Assembly (NCBI RefSeq): GCF_014647795.1
Contig: NZ_BMPW01000002.1
Location: 62,001 to 126,000, forward strand
From: Actinoplanes campanulatus
GTDB lineage: Bacteria > Actinomycetota > Actinomycetes > Mycobacteriales > Micromonosporaceae
Direction: 5' to 3'
Length of the DNA: 64,000 bases
Shown: in pieces, positions 1 to 7,695 of the stretch
How the letters are laid out: the number at the start of each line of letters is the position of its first letter
Position numbering within the stretch: the stretch's first letter is position 1
Notes under the pieces: model-generated
The model's database searches: none
Seen by the model: only the letters and a program-made list of their open reading frames with translations
What the model was told of the DNA's origin: nothing
Position numbers and translations under genes: made by a program

Positions 1-648
1 TGGGCCGGCTTCCAGAGCCTCGCCTTCCAGGTGCTGCTTCTGATCGACGCCTCCGGTTCGATGAACGAGAAGATCGGCGGCGGTCCGGCCACCAAGGCGT
101 CCCTGCTCCGCGAGTCCGGTGCGAGCGCGGCCCAGCTGTTCAACCGGGACACCACGATCGGTATGTGGTATTTCGGGGCCGGCACCGCGAACAGTCCGGC
201 GCACACCGAGGAGGTGTCGTTCGGGCCGATCAACGGGGACGCCGGAGGCAAGAAGCGGCGGGACGCCCTGACCGAGAAGATCAAGACGTACCGGCCGCAG
301 TCGAACGCCGGCACGCCGCTCTACCAGACCGTCCTCGACGGTGTCGACGCGATGCGTGATGAGGTGAAGTCCGGTAGGCCCTCGGTCGTGGTGGTGCTCA
401 CCGACGGCGCCGACGGCGGGACCAGGTTCGCCATGTCCCAGCAGGAGTTCCAGAAGCGGCTCGCGGCCGGCCGGGACCCGGCCCGGCCGGTCCCGGTGAT
501 CGCGGTCGGTTACGGCCCGGACGCGAACATGCCCGCGTTGCAGAGCATGGCCAAGGCCACCGGCGGCCAGGCGATCGCCGCCAAGAACCCGGCCGACCTG
601 GCCTCCGCCATGGCCAAGGCCTTCCTCGCGGCGCGAGCCGCCAACTAA
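1..648 (+). CDS. VWA-domain protein, C-terminal 215 residues (5' end outside window)
   Basis: The frame is open from the window edge, so the true start is not visible. The visible part is one von Willebrand factor type A domain with a complete metal-ion-dependent adhesion site: DASGSM at visible residues 16-21, a threonine at about 105 (AGTPLY) and LTDG at about 133-136. Such domains bind protein partners through a divalent cation. In actinomycetes a VWA domain at this position often follows an extracytoplasmic substrate-binding domain, but that part is not seen here, so this is inference. The gene converges on the carotenoid gene downstream, and a 19-bp tandem repeat spans its stop codon. 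Confidence 0.85.
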   Translation, partial: WAGFQSLAFQVLLLIDASGSMNEKIGGGPATKASLLRESGASAAQLFNRDTTIGMWYFGAGTANSPAHTEEVSFGPINGDAGGKKRRDALTEKIKTYRPQSNAGTPLYQTVLDGVDAMRDEVKSGRPSVVVVLTDGADGGTRFAMSQQEFQKRLAAGRDPARPVPVIAVGYGPDANMPALQSMAKATGGQAIAAKNPADLASAMAKAFLAARAAN

Positions 649-688
649 GACGCAAGCCGCCGACTAAGGCGCGAGCCGCCGATCAACG
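632..688. repeat. 19-bp direct repeat, three tandem copies
   Basis: Copies at 632-650, 651-669 and 670-688, with the core AGCCGCCGACTAAGG varying at a few positions. The first copy holds the last codons and stop of the VWA gene; the third overlaps the stop of the convergent desaturase-family gene (683-685). It looks like local duplication at a gene end. Confidence 0.8.
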
Positions 689-2119
689 AGCCGGGCCGAT
701 CTGATCGGCGACGATCCGGGCGGACAGGGTGACCATCGGCAGCCCACCGCCCGGATGCACCGACCCGCCGACCAGGAACAACCCGTCCACCGGCCCCCGG
801 TTGCCGGGCCGCAGCAGCCCACCCGCGGTTCCGTAGATGGCCCCGCCCGGCGCCCCGGTCGCCTCGGCCAGGTCGGCCGGCGTACGCGTCTCGGCGAACT
901 CCAGCCGCCCCCGCACGTCCAGCCCGCGCCGGGCGAGCACCGCCAGCACGTGATCCGCGTAGGCCTCGGCCAGCCCCGGCCGCCGCCAGTCCACAGCGGA
1001 CCATTCGGTGCCCTGCCGTGCCGCGTTGACCAGCACGAACCACGCCTCCCGGCCGTCCGGGCGAACCAGCGGATCGTCGGCCCGGGTGACGAACACCGCC
1101 GGATCGTCCACCGGCCGCGCCCGCCGCCCCGGCGCCCCGAAGACGGCGTCGAACTCCGCGTCGTAGTCGGCCGGGAAGAACACCGTGTGATGCGCCAGCT
1201 CCGGGGTCTTCCCGCGCACGCCGAGCAGCAGCACGAATCCGGCCAGGCTCCGGTCGGCCAGCCCGCGCAACGGCTTCGGCGCGGGCAGCAGATCCCGGTA
1301 CAGGGTGATCGCGTCCACGTTGGAGACCACCACGTCGGCGGGCTGGAACTCGCCCGACGCCAGGCGCACGCCGCGCACCCGGTGGTCCGCCTCGATCGCC
1401 GTCACCTCGGAGCGCAGCCTCACCCGTACCCCATGATCGGCGCACCGGGCGTGCAGCGAGTCACCGAGCGTGACCAGACCGCCCGGCAGATACCACCCAC
1501 CGTGCGTGAGCTCGGCGTAGGGGATCGCGGCGAGCGCCGCGGGCGCGCGGCGCGGATCCGTCCCGGTATAGGTGGCATACCGGTCCAGCAGCATGCGCAA
1601 CCGCGGATCGCGCAGGTAGCGCCGGCCCAGCGCCCGCAGCGACGACCACGGCGCGATCGCCGCGAGATCACCCACCCGCCAGGAGAGCCGCGCCAGCGAC
1701 GCGGCACTCACCGGACGCCGCAACACCGACTCCCACGAGGCGTGCCAGATCCGCGCGGCCCGCCGCCAGAACCGGTCCCAGTCCGCGGCCGCCTCCGGGC
1801 CCAGCGCCGCGCCGATCCGCTCCAGGAAGACACCGTGATCGGAGGACGAGTCGAGCGTCACACCGTCCGGGAAGACGTGCCGCACCACCGGATCCAGCGG
1901 TTGCGGCCGCAGGCCCAGGCCCAGGTCGGCGAACACGTCCGGCAGCGTGAGCAGGCTCGGGCCGGTGTCGAAACGGTAGCCGTCCCGCTCGTGGACGCCC
2001 AGCTTCCCGCCCGGCCGCGCCGCCCGCTCGTGCACGGTCACCCGATGCCCGGCGGCGGCCAGCCGCAACGCCACGGCCAGCCCGCCGACCCCGGCGCCGA
2101 TCACCACGATCTCACTCAC
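683..2119 (-). CDS. Phytoene desaturase-family FAD-dependent oxidoreductase (CrtI/CrtD-like)
   Basis: 478 residues, normal for the CrtI family. The N-terminus has the dinucleotide-binding fold VIGAGVGGLAVALRLAAAGH followed by the family-typical ERAARPGGKLG. The C-terminus has the second FAD-contacting motif, GGSVHPGGGLPMV. The start is GTG with GGGAGG seven bases upstream. The family desaturates, saturates or isomerises carotenoid backbones in the membrane. Last gene of a minus-strand operon with a GT2 glycosyltransferase, a CruF-like hydratase and a CrtA-like monooxygenase; that company fits a 3,4-desaturase (CrtD role) as well as phytoene desaturation. The substrate cannot be decided from sequence alone. 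No phytoene synthase (crtB) is in the window. Confidence 0.85.
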   Translation of the reverse strand: MSEIVVIGAGVGGLAVALRLAAAGHRVTVHERAARPGGKLGVHERDGYRFDTGPSLLTLPDVFADLGLGLRPQPLDPVVRHVFPDGVTLDSSSDHGVFLERIGAALGPEAAADWDRFWRRAARIWHASWESVLRRPVSAASLARLSWRVGDLAAIAPWSSLRALGRRYLRDPRLRMLLDRYATYTGTDPRRAPAALAAIPYAELTHGGWYLPGGLVTLGDSLHARCADHGVRVRLRSEVTAIEADHRVRGVRLASGEFQPADVVVSNVDAITLYRDLLPAPKPLRGLADRSLAGFVLLLGVRGKTPELAHHTVFFPADYDAEFDAVFGAPGRRARPVDDPAVFVTRADDPLVRPDGREAWFVLVNAARQGTEWSAVDWRRPGLAEAYADHVLAVLARRGLDVRGRLEFAETRTPADLAEATGAPGGAIYGTAGGLLRPGNRGPVDGLFLVGGSVHPGGGLPMVTLSARIVADQIGPAR

Positions 2120-2304
2120 CGCATCGCCTCCCGCACGCTCCCAGCATGATCACCCTGGGTGCCGCGCATTCCTCCGGGTGCGTTTTCTTTGGGGGTACGC
2201 GGAAAGCCGCCCCCAACCGCACTCGGCCCGTCCCCGGAAGCTCCGGCGAGCTCTTCGCGGGTCCAGGCCGTGACGCGCCGCCGGGCGGACCTGCCGGGTC
2301 GAGG

Positions 2305-3387
2305 TCAGAGAGCACGGCCGCGCCAGGTGAGCAGATTCCGGCGCCGCCGGTGGAACGAGCGCGCGACAAGCCAGCCGAACAGCACGATCGACAGCGGGTG
2401 CGTGAACGCGTCCGGGACGGCCCGGCCCCCGGTCGCCACCGCGCTGATCACCCGGCCGGTCACCCCGAGCAGGCAGGCGGCCAGAGCGACGTCCCACCAG
2501 GGGCTCACCAGGAACAGCACCGGCACGGCGTACAGCAGAAGGAGAAGGACCACGACGGCGGCGGCGCCGAACGCGGAGCCGAACGACGCCCACAGCGATT
2601 TGCCGTAACCGTCGGTGAGCTCTCGCCAGGAGCCGTACATGTGACAGGTGGCCAGGCGGGACCCGTCGGCGAGCGCGATCCGGCCGCCGGAGCGTTTCAC
2701 CGCGCGGGCCAGGCCGATGTCCTCGAGCACGTCGTCGCGGACCGCGGCGTGGCCACCGGCCCGCTGATAGCCGGCGCGATCCAGGACCAGCCACTGCCCG
2801 CCCGCGGCGGCCAGCGACGGCCGCGGCGAGCGCTCCATGCCGCGCAGCGGCAGAAACGTCAGCCAGGACCATTGCAACAGCGGTTGCACCAGCCGCCCGG
2901 CGCCGACGATCCGAGGGTACGGCGAGAGCAGCGTCACCCCGGCACGCCGCAGAAGCCCGGCCGCCCCGGCGATCGCATCCGGTTCCAGGACCACGTCCGC
3001 GTCGACGAAGACCAGCACGTCCGCGTCCGCGGCGTCGTCGGCCAGTTGCCGGCAGGCGTTCGGCTTGCCGAGCCAGCCCGCGGGCGGGGCGGCCCCGGTG
3101 AGCAGGCGTACCCGCTCGTCCCCGGCGGTGATCGTCCGGACCACGTCGGCGGTGCCGTCGGTGGAGGCGTCGTCGAGGATGTGGACGGTCAGGTCCGGGA
3201 CGCCGCGCTGGGCCAGCAGCGACTCCAGGCAGGGGGCGACCCGCCCGGCCTCGTCACGCAGCGGCAGCAGGACGGCGACCCGCTCGCCGGTGATCGCGTC
3301 CCGGTGCGGGCGGCGCAGCAGCAGCGCGTTGACCGCGGTGTGCGCGGTGAGCAGCAGCAACGGCGCCAGCGCGAGCCAGACGATCAT
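2305..3387 (-). CDS. Family 2 glycosyltransferase, carotenoid-associated
   Basis: 360 residues from an ATG that overlaps the stop of the upstream CruF-like gene (ATGA at 3384-3387); this coupling is why I reject a longer in-frame start at 3507. GT2 hallmarks are a hydrophobic N-terminal segment, the nucleotide-sugar motif DDASTDGT, the metal-binding FVDADV, the acceptor-side EDIGLA and RAGGH. Two or three hydrophobic segments near the C-terminus suggest membrane attachment. Next to a CruF-like 1',2'-hydratase, the likely job is adding sugar to a hydroxylated carotenoid end (CruG-like). Family assignment is firm; the carotenoid acceptor is inferred from context. Confidence 0.85.
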   Translation of the reverse strand: MIVWLALAPLLLLTAHTAVNALLLRRPHRDAITGERVAVLLPLRDEAGRVAPCLESLLAQRGVPDLTVHILDDASTDGTADVVRTITAGDERVRLLTGAAPPAGWLGKPNACRQLADDAADADVLVFVDADVVLEPDAIAGAAGLLRRAGVTLLSPYPRIVGAGRLVQPLLQWSWLTFLPLRGMERSPRPSLAAAGGQWLVLDRAGYQRAGGHAAVRDDVLEDIGLARAVKRSGGRIALADGSRLATCHMYGSWRELTDGYGKSLWASFGSAFGAAAVVVLLLLLYAVPVLFLVSPWWDVALAACLLGVTGRVISAVATGGRAVPDAFTHPLSIVLFGWLVARSFHRRRRNLLTWRGRAL

Positions 3388-4109
3388 GCGCGCAGCCGGG
3401 GCAGCAGCGGTAGGACGGCGGCGCCCATCAGCACGCCACCCCACATCGCTGACGCGGGCAGGCCCAGGAAGACGGCGTGCGCGAGAACCGACGAGAAGTA
3501 GGTCCACAACCAGAGCGCCAGCATCGGGCCGTCACCGGGCGTAGCCACGGCGGGCCCGGCCGCGAACGACAGAGCCGTCATCAGCAGCAGCGCGAACCCG
3601 AGCCAGCCCAGGTAGTTACCGATCGGGACGCCGGGCACACCGGGCAGCGCCGGAACCGGATCGTGCCAGCGCCAGTAACCCTCGGCGACCATCTGCGGAT
3701 CGAGGAACAGATCCCAGGCCGCCAGACCGACGGCCGCGACCACGATCCGGGCCGCGCGCCCTTCGGCCACGCGCAGCGCCGCCAGCCACGCCGGCCAGGC
3801 CATCCAGGTCCAGGCCAGCGGGATGATCAGGGGTACGCCCAGCAGCTTCGGCCCGAGTTGACCGGAATAGTGGTAGGAACCGAACGGGAAACCGGTCGCC
3901 ACCCCGATCGCCTCGACCGCGAAACCACCCAGCATCGCCGTGCCGATCAGCGCGGCCGCGGCCCGCACCCCACGGCTGAGCAGCGCGTGCGTCACCGACA
4001 GCAGCACGCCGATCAGCACGGTGGCCACGGTCAGCCCGGCACGGGTGTCACCGGTGGTGAGCGGATACCAGACTTGGGCCAGCACCAGCCCGCCGAGCAG
4101 GAACCACAC
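3384..4109 (-). CDS. cruF: CruF-like carotenoid 1',2'-hydratase (DUF422 family membrane protein)
   Basis: 241 residues with about seven hydrophobic segments. The first half carries GFPFGSYHYSGQLGPKLLGV and further on LDPQMVAEGYWRW, both typical of the CruF/DUF422 carotenoid hydratases that add water to the psi-end of linear carotenoids. The start is GTG, three bases after the GNAT stop; the end overlaps the glycosyltransferase start by four bases. Hydroxylation at C-1' gives the glycosyltransferase its acceptor, so the pair forms a hydratase-glycosylase module. No charged catalytic motif can be singled out by eye. Confidence 0.82.
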   Translation of the reverse strand: MWFLLGGLVLAQVWYPLTTGDTRAGLTVATVLIGVLLSVTHALLSRGVRAAAALIGTAMLGGFAVEAIGVATGFPFGSYHYSGQLGPKLLGVPLIIPLAWTWMAWPAWLAALRVAEGRAARIVVAAVGLAAWDLFLDPQMVAEGYWRWHDPVPALPGVPGVPIGNYLGWLGFALLLMTALSFAAGPAVATPGDGPMLALWLWTYFSSVLAHAVFLGLPASAMWGGVLMGAAVLPLLPRLRA

Positions 4110-4112
4110 CGA

Positions 4113-4670
4113 TCAACCGCCGGCCTGCCGCTCGACGATCGGGATCTCCCGCCCGAGGATCGCGAACGCCCGCTCGTCCCCCGGGAACAGGAAATGGCGC
4201 AGCACGTCGCTGAACCCGAACCGCCGGTACAGCCGCCAGGCCCGGGACGTCTGCTCGTCGGCCTCCGGAGTGGACAGCAGCACCGTCCTGCCCTCGGCCA
4301 TCGCCAGCAGGGCACGCAACTGCCGGGCGCCGATCCCGTGACCCTGCGCCGCCGGGCGGACGTGCAGCTCGACCACCTCGAAACAGTCGGCCAGCCACCG
4401 ATGCCGGGCCGGCTCGTCGAGCGCGGACCGGACCTGGTCGTGCCACCACTGGCCGGGAGCGGAGGTGTAGCCGTACCCGAACCCGGCGACCCGGCCCTCC
4501 GCGGTCAGCGTGGCCACCGCCCGGAACCCGGGCCGCCGCGCGTGCGAGCCGATGTAGCCGCGGCGGGTCTGCAACAGCTCCTTGCGGTAGCCCATCGCCT
4601 CGCCGTAGACCGCCACCACGTCGTCGAGCCGGCGCAGCAGGTCATCCGGCTGCCAAGCAACGAGCCTCAT
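4113..4670 (-). CDS. GNAT-family N-acetyltransferase
   Basis: 185 residues. The acetyl-CoA pyrophosphate-binding motif appears as HVRPAAQGHGIGARQLRALL, followed by TPEADEQTSRAWRLYRRFGF, the usual GNAT C-terminal region. It sits in the carotenoid operon: its start codon overlaps the stop of the CrtA-like gene (ATGA, 4667-4670) and the next gene starts three bases after its stop. The acceptor substrate is unknown. A role in modifying the sugar or another cell-surface molecule is possible, but nothing in the sequence decides it. Confidence 0.85.
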   Translation of the reverse strand: MRLVAWQPDDLLRRLDDVVAVYGEAMGYRKELLQTRRGYIGSHARRPGFRAVATLTAEGRVAGFGYGYTSAPGQWWHDQVRSALDEPARHRWLADCFEVVELHVRPAAQGHGIGARQLRALLAMAEGRTVLLSTPEADEQTSRAWRLYRRFGFSDVLRHFLFPGDERAFAILGREIPIVERQAGG

Positions 4671-5365
4671 CGCGTCGTCCGCTCCTCTTCGTCAGCGGTC
4701 CATCCCAGCACGGTCCGGTCGCCGCTGATGTCCAGCACCGCGAAACGGGCGAACAGCTCCTCCGCGTACCAGCGGTCGGCGGGGGTGCGGGCGATCACCG
4801 CGCGGTGTTCTGGCTGACGGTACGCGAACGCGGTGAGATCCGCCGCGCCGCGCCACACGCTGACCGTGCCCTGCCAGCCGATCGGCGCCTCACCCACCCC
4901 GAAGCGGGCCAGCAGCCCCGGAGCGGCCGCCACCTCCCGGGCCACCGCCGGCACCGCCCGCCAGAACCGCAGCGCCCGGGACGGCCGCAACCGGGCCCGG
5001 GTCAGCGCCAGCACCATCCCGTCCGGGCGGCGACCGGTCGCGCGGAACGGGCTCCGGCCACCCCACTCACCGCGGCTGACCAGCGGTTCCAGGTCTACCC
5101 GCACCTGCTTCACGGCGATCTTCTCCCACGTGGGGAACCGCACCGGGCGGTCACTCACGGTGATTGCCGCCCAGCGGGTCAGGTCGGTGTCGCCGGGGCC
5201 GAAGGTGGAGCCGGTGCCCGTACCCAGGAATCGGCCGAACCGGACCCCGGAGAGATGGCGGCGGGCTTCGAGATGGCGGCGTGCGAAGGCCATGCGCAGC
5301 ATGGCGGAGCCGACGGCCTGCCGCGGGACCCGCCAGACGTGCAGGCTGACCAGATCATCGGTCAC
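4667..5365 (-). CDS. Spheroidene monooxygenase-like protein (CrtA family)
   Basis: 232 residues. The pattern FGRFLGTGTGSTF near the start, ALTRARLRPSRALRFWRAVP in the middle and the C-terminal FAYRQPEHRAVIART then WYAEELFARF match the CrtA/spheroidene monooxygenase family as I know it. CrtA of purple bacteria introduces a 2-keto group into acyclic carotenoids. Lying first in an operon with CruF-like, glycosyltransferase and desaturase-family genes, it probably oxidises the same carotenoid. Start is GTG; a TACCGT hexamer ends six bases upstream with no Shine-Dalgarno sequence between, so the message is probably leaderless. Confidence 0.8.
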   Translation of the reverse strand: MTDDLVSLHVWRVPRQAVGSAMLRMAFARRHLEARRHLSGVRFGRFLGTGTGSTFGPGDTDLTRWAAITVSDRPVRFPTWEKIAVKQVRVDLEPLVSRGEWGGRSPFRATGRRPDGMVLALTRARLRPSRALRFWRAVPAVAREVAAAPGLLARFGVGEAPIGWQGTVSVWRGAADLTAFAYRQPEHRAVIARTPADRWYAEELFARFAVLDISGDRTVLGWTADEEERTTR

Positions 5366-5371
5366 CGCGCC

Positions 5372-5377
5372 ACGGTA
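5372..5377 (-). promoter_or_regulatory. -10 element of the carotenoid operon, leaderless start
   Basis: Read on the minus strand, TACCGT is followed by six bases and the GTG at 5365. The spacing puts transcription start at or beside the start codon. No convincing -35 is seen. Confidence 0.5.
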
Positions 5378-5401
5378 CCGCGGCCTCTGCCGGGCCTCCG
5401 G

Positions 5402-5875
5402 CTACGCGACCTCCGCCGGGCTTCCGGCCGTCACGCGGACCAGCTCCGGATAGGTGATCGGAAAGACCGACCGGGGTACGCCGCCGGCCGCCCAGATCAC
5501 CGGATAGCTCTCCAGATCGACGTCGACCAGGGTGCGCACCGGCTTCGGATGGCCGAGCGGGGCGACCCCGCCGATCGCCTGGCCGGTGTGCTCCCGGACG
5601 AACTCGGGCGTGGCGCGGCGCAGTTTCGTCACGCCGATCGAGGCGGCCACCTTGGCGGTGTCCACCCGGTGTGCGCCCGAGGTCAGGACCAGCAGCGGCT
5701 CGCCGTCGGCGTCGAAGATCAGCGAGTTGGCGATCTGGCCGACCGTCACGTCCAGCGCGGCGGCGGCCGCTGCCGCGGTGTGCACCGCCTCGTCGAGGAT
5801 GACGATGTCGGTCACGTCGGCGCCCGCTTCCCTCAGCGCCTCCCGGACCGCGACGACGTTGGGATGATTCTGCAT
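5402..5875 (-). CDS. YbaK/EbsC-family protein, probable aminoacyl-tRNA deacylase
   Basis: 157 residues, the size of stand-alone YbaK/ProX-type trans-editing proteins that hydrolyse mischarged Cys- or Ala-tRNA(Pro). Family features include QIANSLIFDADGEPLLVLTSG and the glycine-rich AIGGVAPLGHPKPV before the conserved WAAGGVPRSVFPI end. It is 30 bases downstream of the SDR gene on the same strand and may be co-transcribed. An alternative own promoter is suggested by TTGACC, a 16-base spacer and CAGGAT six bases before the ATG. The exact tRNA substrate cannot be told from sequence. Confidence 0.88.
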   Translation of the reverse strand: MQNHPNVVAVREALREAGADVTDIVILDEAVHTAAAAAAALDVTVGQIANSLIFDADGEPLLVLTSGAHRVDTAKVAASIGVTKLRRATPEFVREHTGQAIGGVAPLGHPKPVRTLVDVDLESYPVIWAAGGVPRSVFPITYPELVRVTAGSPAEVA

Positions 5876-5905
5876 CGCCTCATCCTGCCCGACTGTCCGC
5901 TTCGG

Positions 5906-6712
5906 TCAATTACCGACAGCCTTGGCGCTGGCCTCCCACAATCGCGCGGCCAGTGCGCTGTCGCCGGCGTGGGCGGCCGGCCGGGTGACGGTGCGGCCCA
6001 CGTAGTAGCCGCCGTCCACCAGCTCGGCCTCGGGGGTGGTGGCCAGCCAGACCAGCAGCTCACCGGCCTTCTCCGGGGTGACGAGGAAGGGTGCGTAACG
6101 GTAGAAGAGCCGGGTGACCCGGCCGGTGCCGAAGTTGGTGCGCACCACACCCGGGTGGAAGGACACGCTGAACACCTCCGGCCAGCGGCGGGCCGCCTCG
6201 GCGGTGAACAGGATGTTGGCCGCCTTGCTCGCCCCGTAGGCCTGCCACGAGCTGTATCTCTCCGGATCGCCGGCGAGCCGCTCCGGATCGGGGCTGCCGT
6301 GCCGGTGCGCCCGGGACGCGGTGTTCACCACCCGGCCGCCCTGCAGCTGCTCCCGCAACAGGCCGGTCAGCAGGAACGGCGCCAGATGATTGCCCTGGAT
6401 GGTGGCCTCGAGGCCGTCGCCGGTGCGGCGGAACTCCCCGACCATGCCACCGGCGTTGTTCGCCAGCACGTCGATCCGTGGATAGGCCGCGCGCAGCTGA
6501 TCGGCCAGGGCGCGCACCTCGGCGAGACTCTCGAAGTCGGCCCGGAAGGCGGCCGGCTCCCGCCCTCCTGCCGCCGTCACCCTTTCGACGGCGGTGGCCA
6601 GCCGACCGGGATCGCGGCCGACCAGCACCACCTCGTCGCCGCGGGCGGCGAACCGCTCCGCCGCGGCCAGGCCCACCCCGGAACTCGCCCCGGTCACCAC
6701 GATCGTCGCCAT
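5906..6712 (-). CDS. Short-chain dehydrogenase/reductase (SDR) family protein
   Basis: 268 residues of a classical SDR fold: NAD(P)-binding TGASSGVG at residues 7-14, NNAGG for the central strand, and the catalytic region with TASRA (serine) and YGASK (tyrosine and lysine). After it comes SFHPGVVRTNFG, as in the retinol dehydrogenase/WW-domain-oxidoreductase-like subgroup. The substrate is unknown. The ATG lies six bases after TACCAT on the minus strand, with no ribosome-binding site, so it is probably leaderless. It is divergent from the SOS-type promoter of the mutasome locus. Confidence 0.9.
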   Translation of the reverse strand: MATIVVTGASSGVGLAAAERFAARGDEVVLVGRDPGRLATAVERVTAAGGREPAAFRADFESLAEVRALADQLRAAYPRIDVLANNAGGMVGEFRRTGDGLEATIQGNHLAPFLLTGLLREQLQGGRVVNTASRAHRHGSPDPERLAGDPERYSSWQAYGASKAANILFTAEAARRWPEVFSVSFHPGVVRTNFGTGRVTRLFYRYAPFLVTPEKAGELLVWLATTPEAELVDGGYYVGRTVTRPAAHAGDSALAARLWEASAKAVGN

Positions 6713-6718
6713 GCCGCC

Positions 6719-6724
6719 ATGGTA
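6719..6724 (-). promoter_or_regulatory. -10 element of the SDR gene, leaderless start
   Basis: On the minus strand TACCAT is followed by six bases and the ATG at 6712, with no Shine-Dalgarno sequence in between. Confidence 0.45.
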
Positions 6725-6780
6725 GTCACGAAGCCGTCGATCATCCGTTCGAAAATGCCGGTGGCGCGACGCCGTGAAGG

Positions 6781-6811
6781 TTGCCTTTTTGTCGGAGGGG
6801 GGTGTTAGTCT
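6781..6811 (+). promoter_or_regulatory. Candidate promoter of the HEPN/mutasome locus
   Basis: TTGCCT at 6781-6786 and TAGTCT at 6806-6811, spaced by 19 bases, sit just upstream of the two LexA-like boxes, so a bound repressor would cover the start site. The spacing is long, so this is tentative. Confidence 0.35.
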
Positions 6812-6821
6812 CTGCGGTAGT

Positions 6822-6849
6822 TAGAACGGATGTTCGAAAGGGTGTTCGT
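6822..6849 (+). promoter_or_regulatory. Two overlapping LexA (SOS) boxes
   Basis: The actinobacterial SOS box is CGAAC-N4-GTTCG. Box 1 is AGAAC-GGAT-GTTCG at 6823-6836 (one mismatch), extended by the palindromic T and A on either side. Box 2 is CGAAA-GGGT-GTTCG at 6835-6848 (one mismatch) and shares two bases with box 1. They precede the HEPN gene and the imuA'-imuB-dnaE2 genes, which LexA controls in mycobacteria. LexA binding here is inferred from the motif. Confidence 0.75.
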
Positions 6850-7197
6850 TCGGCTCCGGGATCGTGTTTCGCGGCACGTGTCCCGGGTGCGGTGGCCCGC
6901 GAAGCGCCGCACACCCTGGTCCGGGCATTCGCGGGTCCGGGCCTCAAGGCAGGCCGTCGCTCGCCACCCCCGACCCCCGGTGGTGGGCGACGGACCCGCC
7001 GGCGGTGCCGGCCGGGTGTGGTGTGGGGAAGCTTCACACCCGGCCGGCTTGCCGCCGGGCGGCTCGGACGGGCCGCCCGCCGGGGCTCCGGCTGCCCATT
7101 TCGGAGCCCCGGTTCCCGGCACGGCATGCTGCGTCTTCCTCCGCAGCGATCGGTTCGACCCACACGTCGGATGCGGAACAGGCGAGGAGATACGACG
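6849..7197 (+). other. Hairpin-rich 350-base leader between the SOS boxes and the HEPN gene
   Basis: No convincing gene. It holds a chain of inverted repeats. GCCGGCCGGGTGTG at 7007-7020 pairs perfectly over 14 bp with 7035-7048. CCGGGGCTCCG at 7080-7090 pairs perfectly over 11 bp with 7102-7112. A further near-perfect 13-bp stem links about 6956-6968 with the GGTGGTGGGCGAC that follows. It may be a regulatory leader RNA, an internal terminator or both. The in-frame extension of the HEPN gene through this stretch is Arg/Pro-rich and not credible as protein. Confidence 0.6.
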
Positions 7198-7695
7198 ATG
7201 GCGAGCACCACGGCCCCCGGCCTCACGGCGGCTCCCGGTCCGGCGAGCGCCGGCGCGGCCCCCCGGGCGGATTCGCCCACGGTCCCGGCTCACATGCTGC
7301 CGCACCGCACACCGTCCCAGTTGCTGGCGCTCGCCCGGGCGGGCTTGATCGAGGCGGCGCACACCACCCCTGACGGGCTGCGCTACGCGGCGGCGCATCT
7401 GGCCGCCCTGCGCGCGGCCGCCGCCCTGCTCGCCGCCCGTGCCCGGCCAGCCGCGCCCGGCCGCCGCAGCCGCGCGACCAGTGTCTGGTCCCTGCTGGTT
7501 CTGGTGGCGCCCGAGTTCAGCGACTGGGCCGGCTATTTCGCGCTCGGCGCCGGCAAGCGCGCGGCGGCCGAGGCCGGCATCCCCCATGTCGTGAGCGCCC
7601 GCGAGGCCGACGACCTGTTGCGCGCCGCCGAGCAGTTCGTCACCGTGGCGGAGTCCGCGCTCGGGCTGGCGTACCAGCCACCCTTGGCCGCGTGA
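7198..7695 (+). CDS. HEPN-domain protein of the SAV_6107 family
   Basis: 165 residues from an ATG preceded by GAGGAG at good spacing. After a disordered Ala/Pro-rich N-terminus of about 30 residues comes an all-helical domain with RYAAAHLAALRAAAALLAAR, then SVWSLLVLVAPEFSDWAGYF, which I recognise as the SAV_6107-type HEPN family of actinomycetes. R62-YAAA-H67 fits the RX4-6H motif of HEPN ribonucleases. Whether this family cleaves RNA is not known to me. It is the first gene after the SOS boxes and lies upstream of the mutasome genes, so damage-inducible expression is likely. Its function is unknown. Confidence 0.85.
   Translation: MASTTAPGLTAAPGPASAGAAPRADSPTVPAHMLPHRTPSQLLALARAGLIEAAHTTPDGLRYAAAHLAALRAAAALLAARARPAAPGRRSRATSVWSLLVLVAPEFSDWAGYFALGAGKRAAAEAGIPHVVSAREADDLLRAAEQFVTVAESALGLAYQPPLAA

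Noticed and set aside
6781-7197. N-terminal extension of the HEPN protein through the leader
   Set aside because: The frame is open, but the extension is Arg/Pro/Gly-rich, runs through perfect inverted repeats and the SOS boxes, and a good ribosome-binding site supports ATG 7198.
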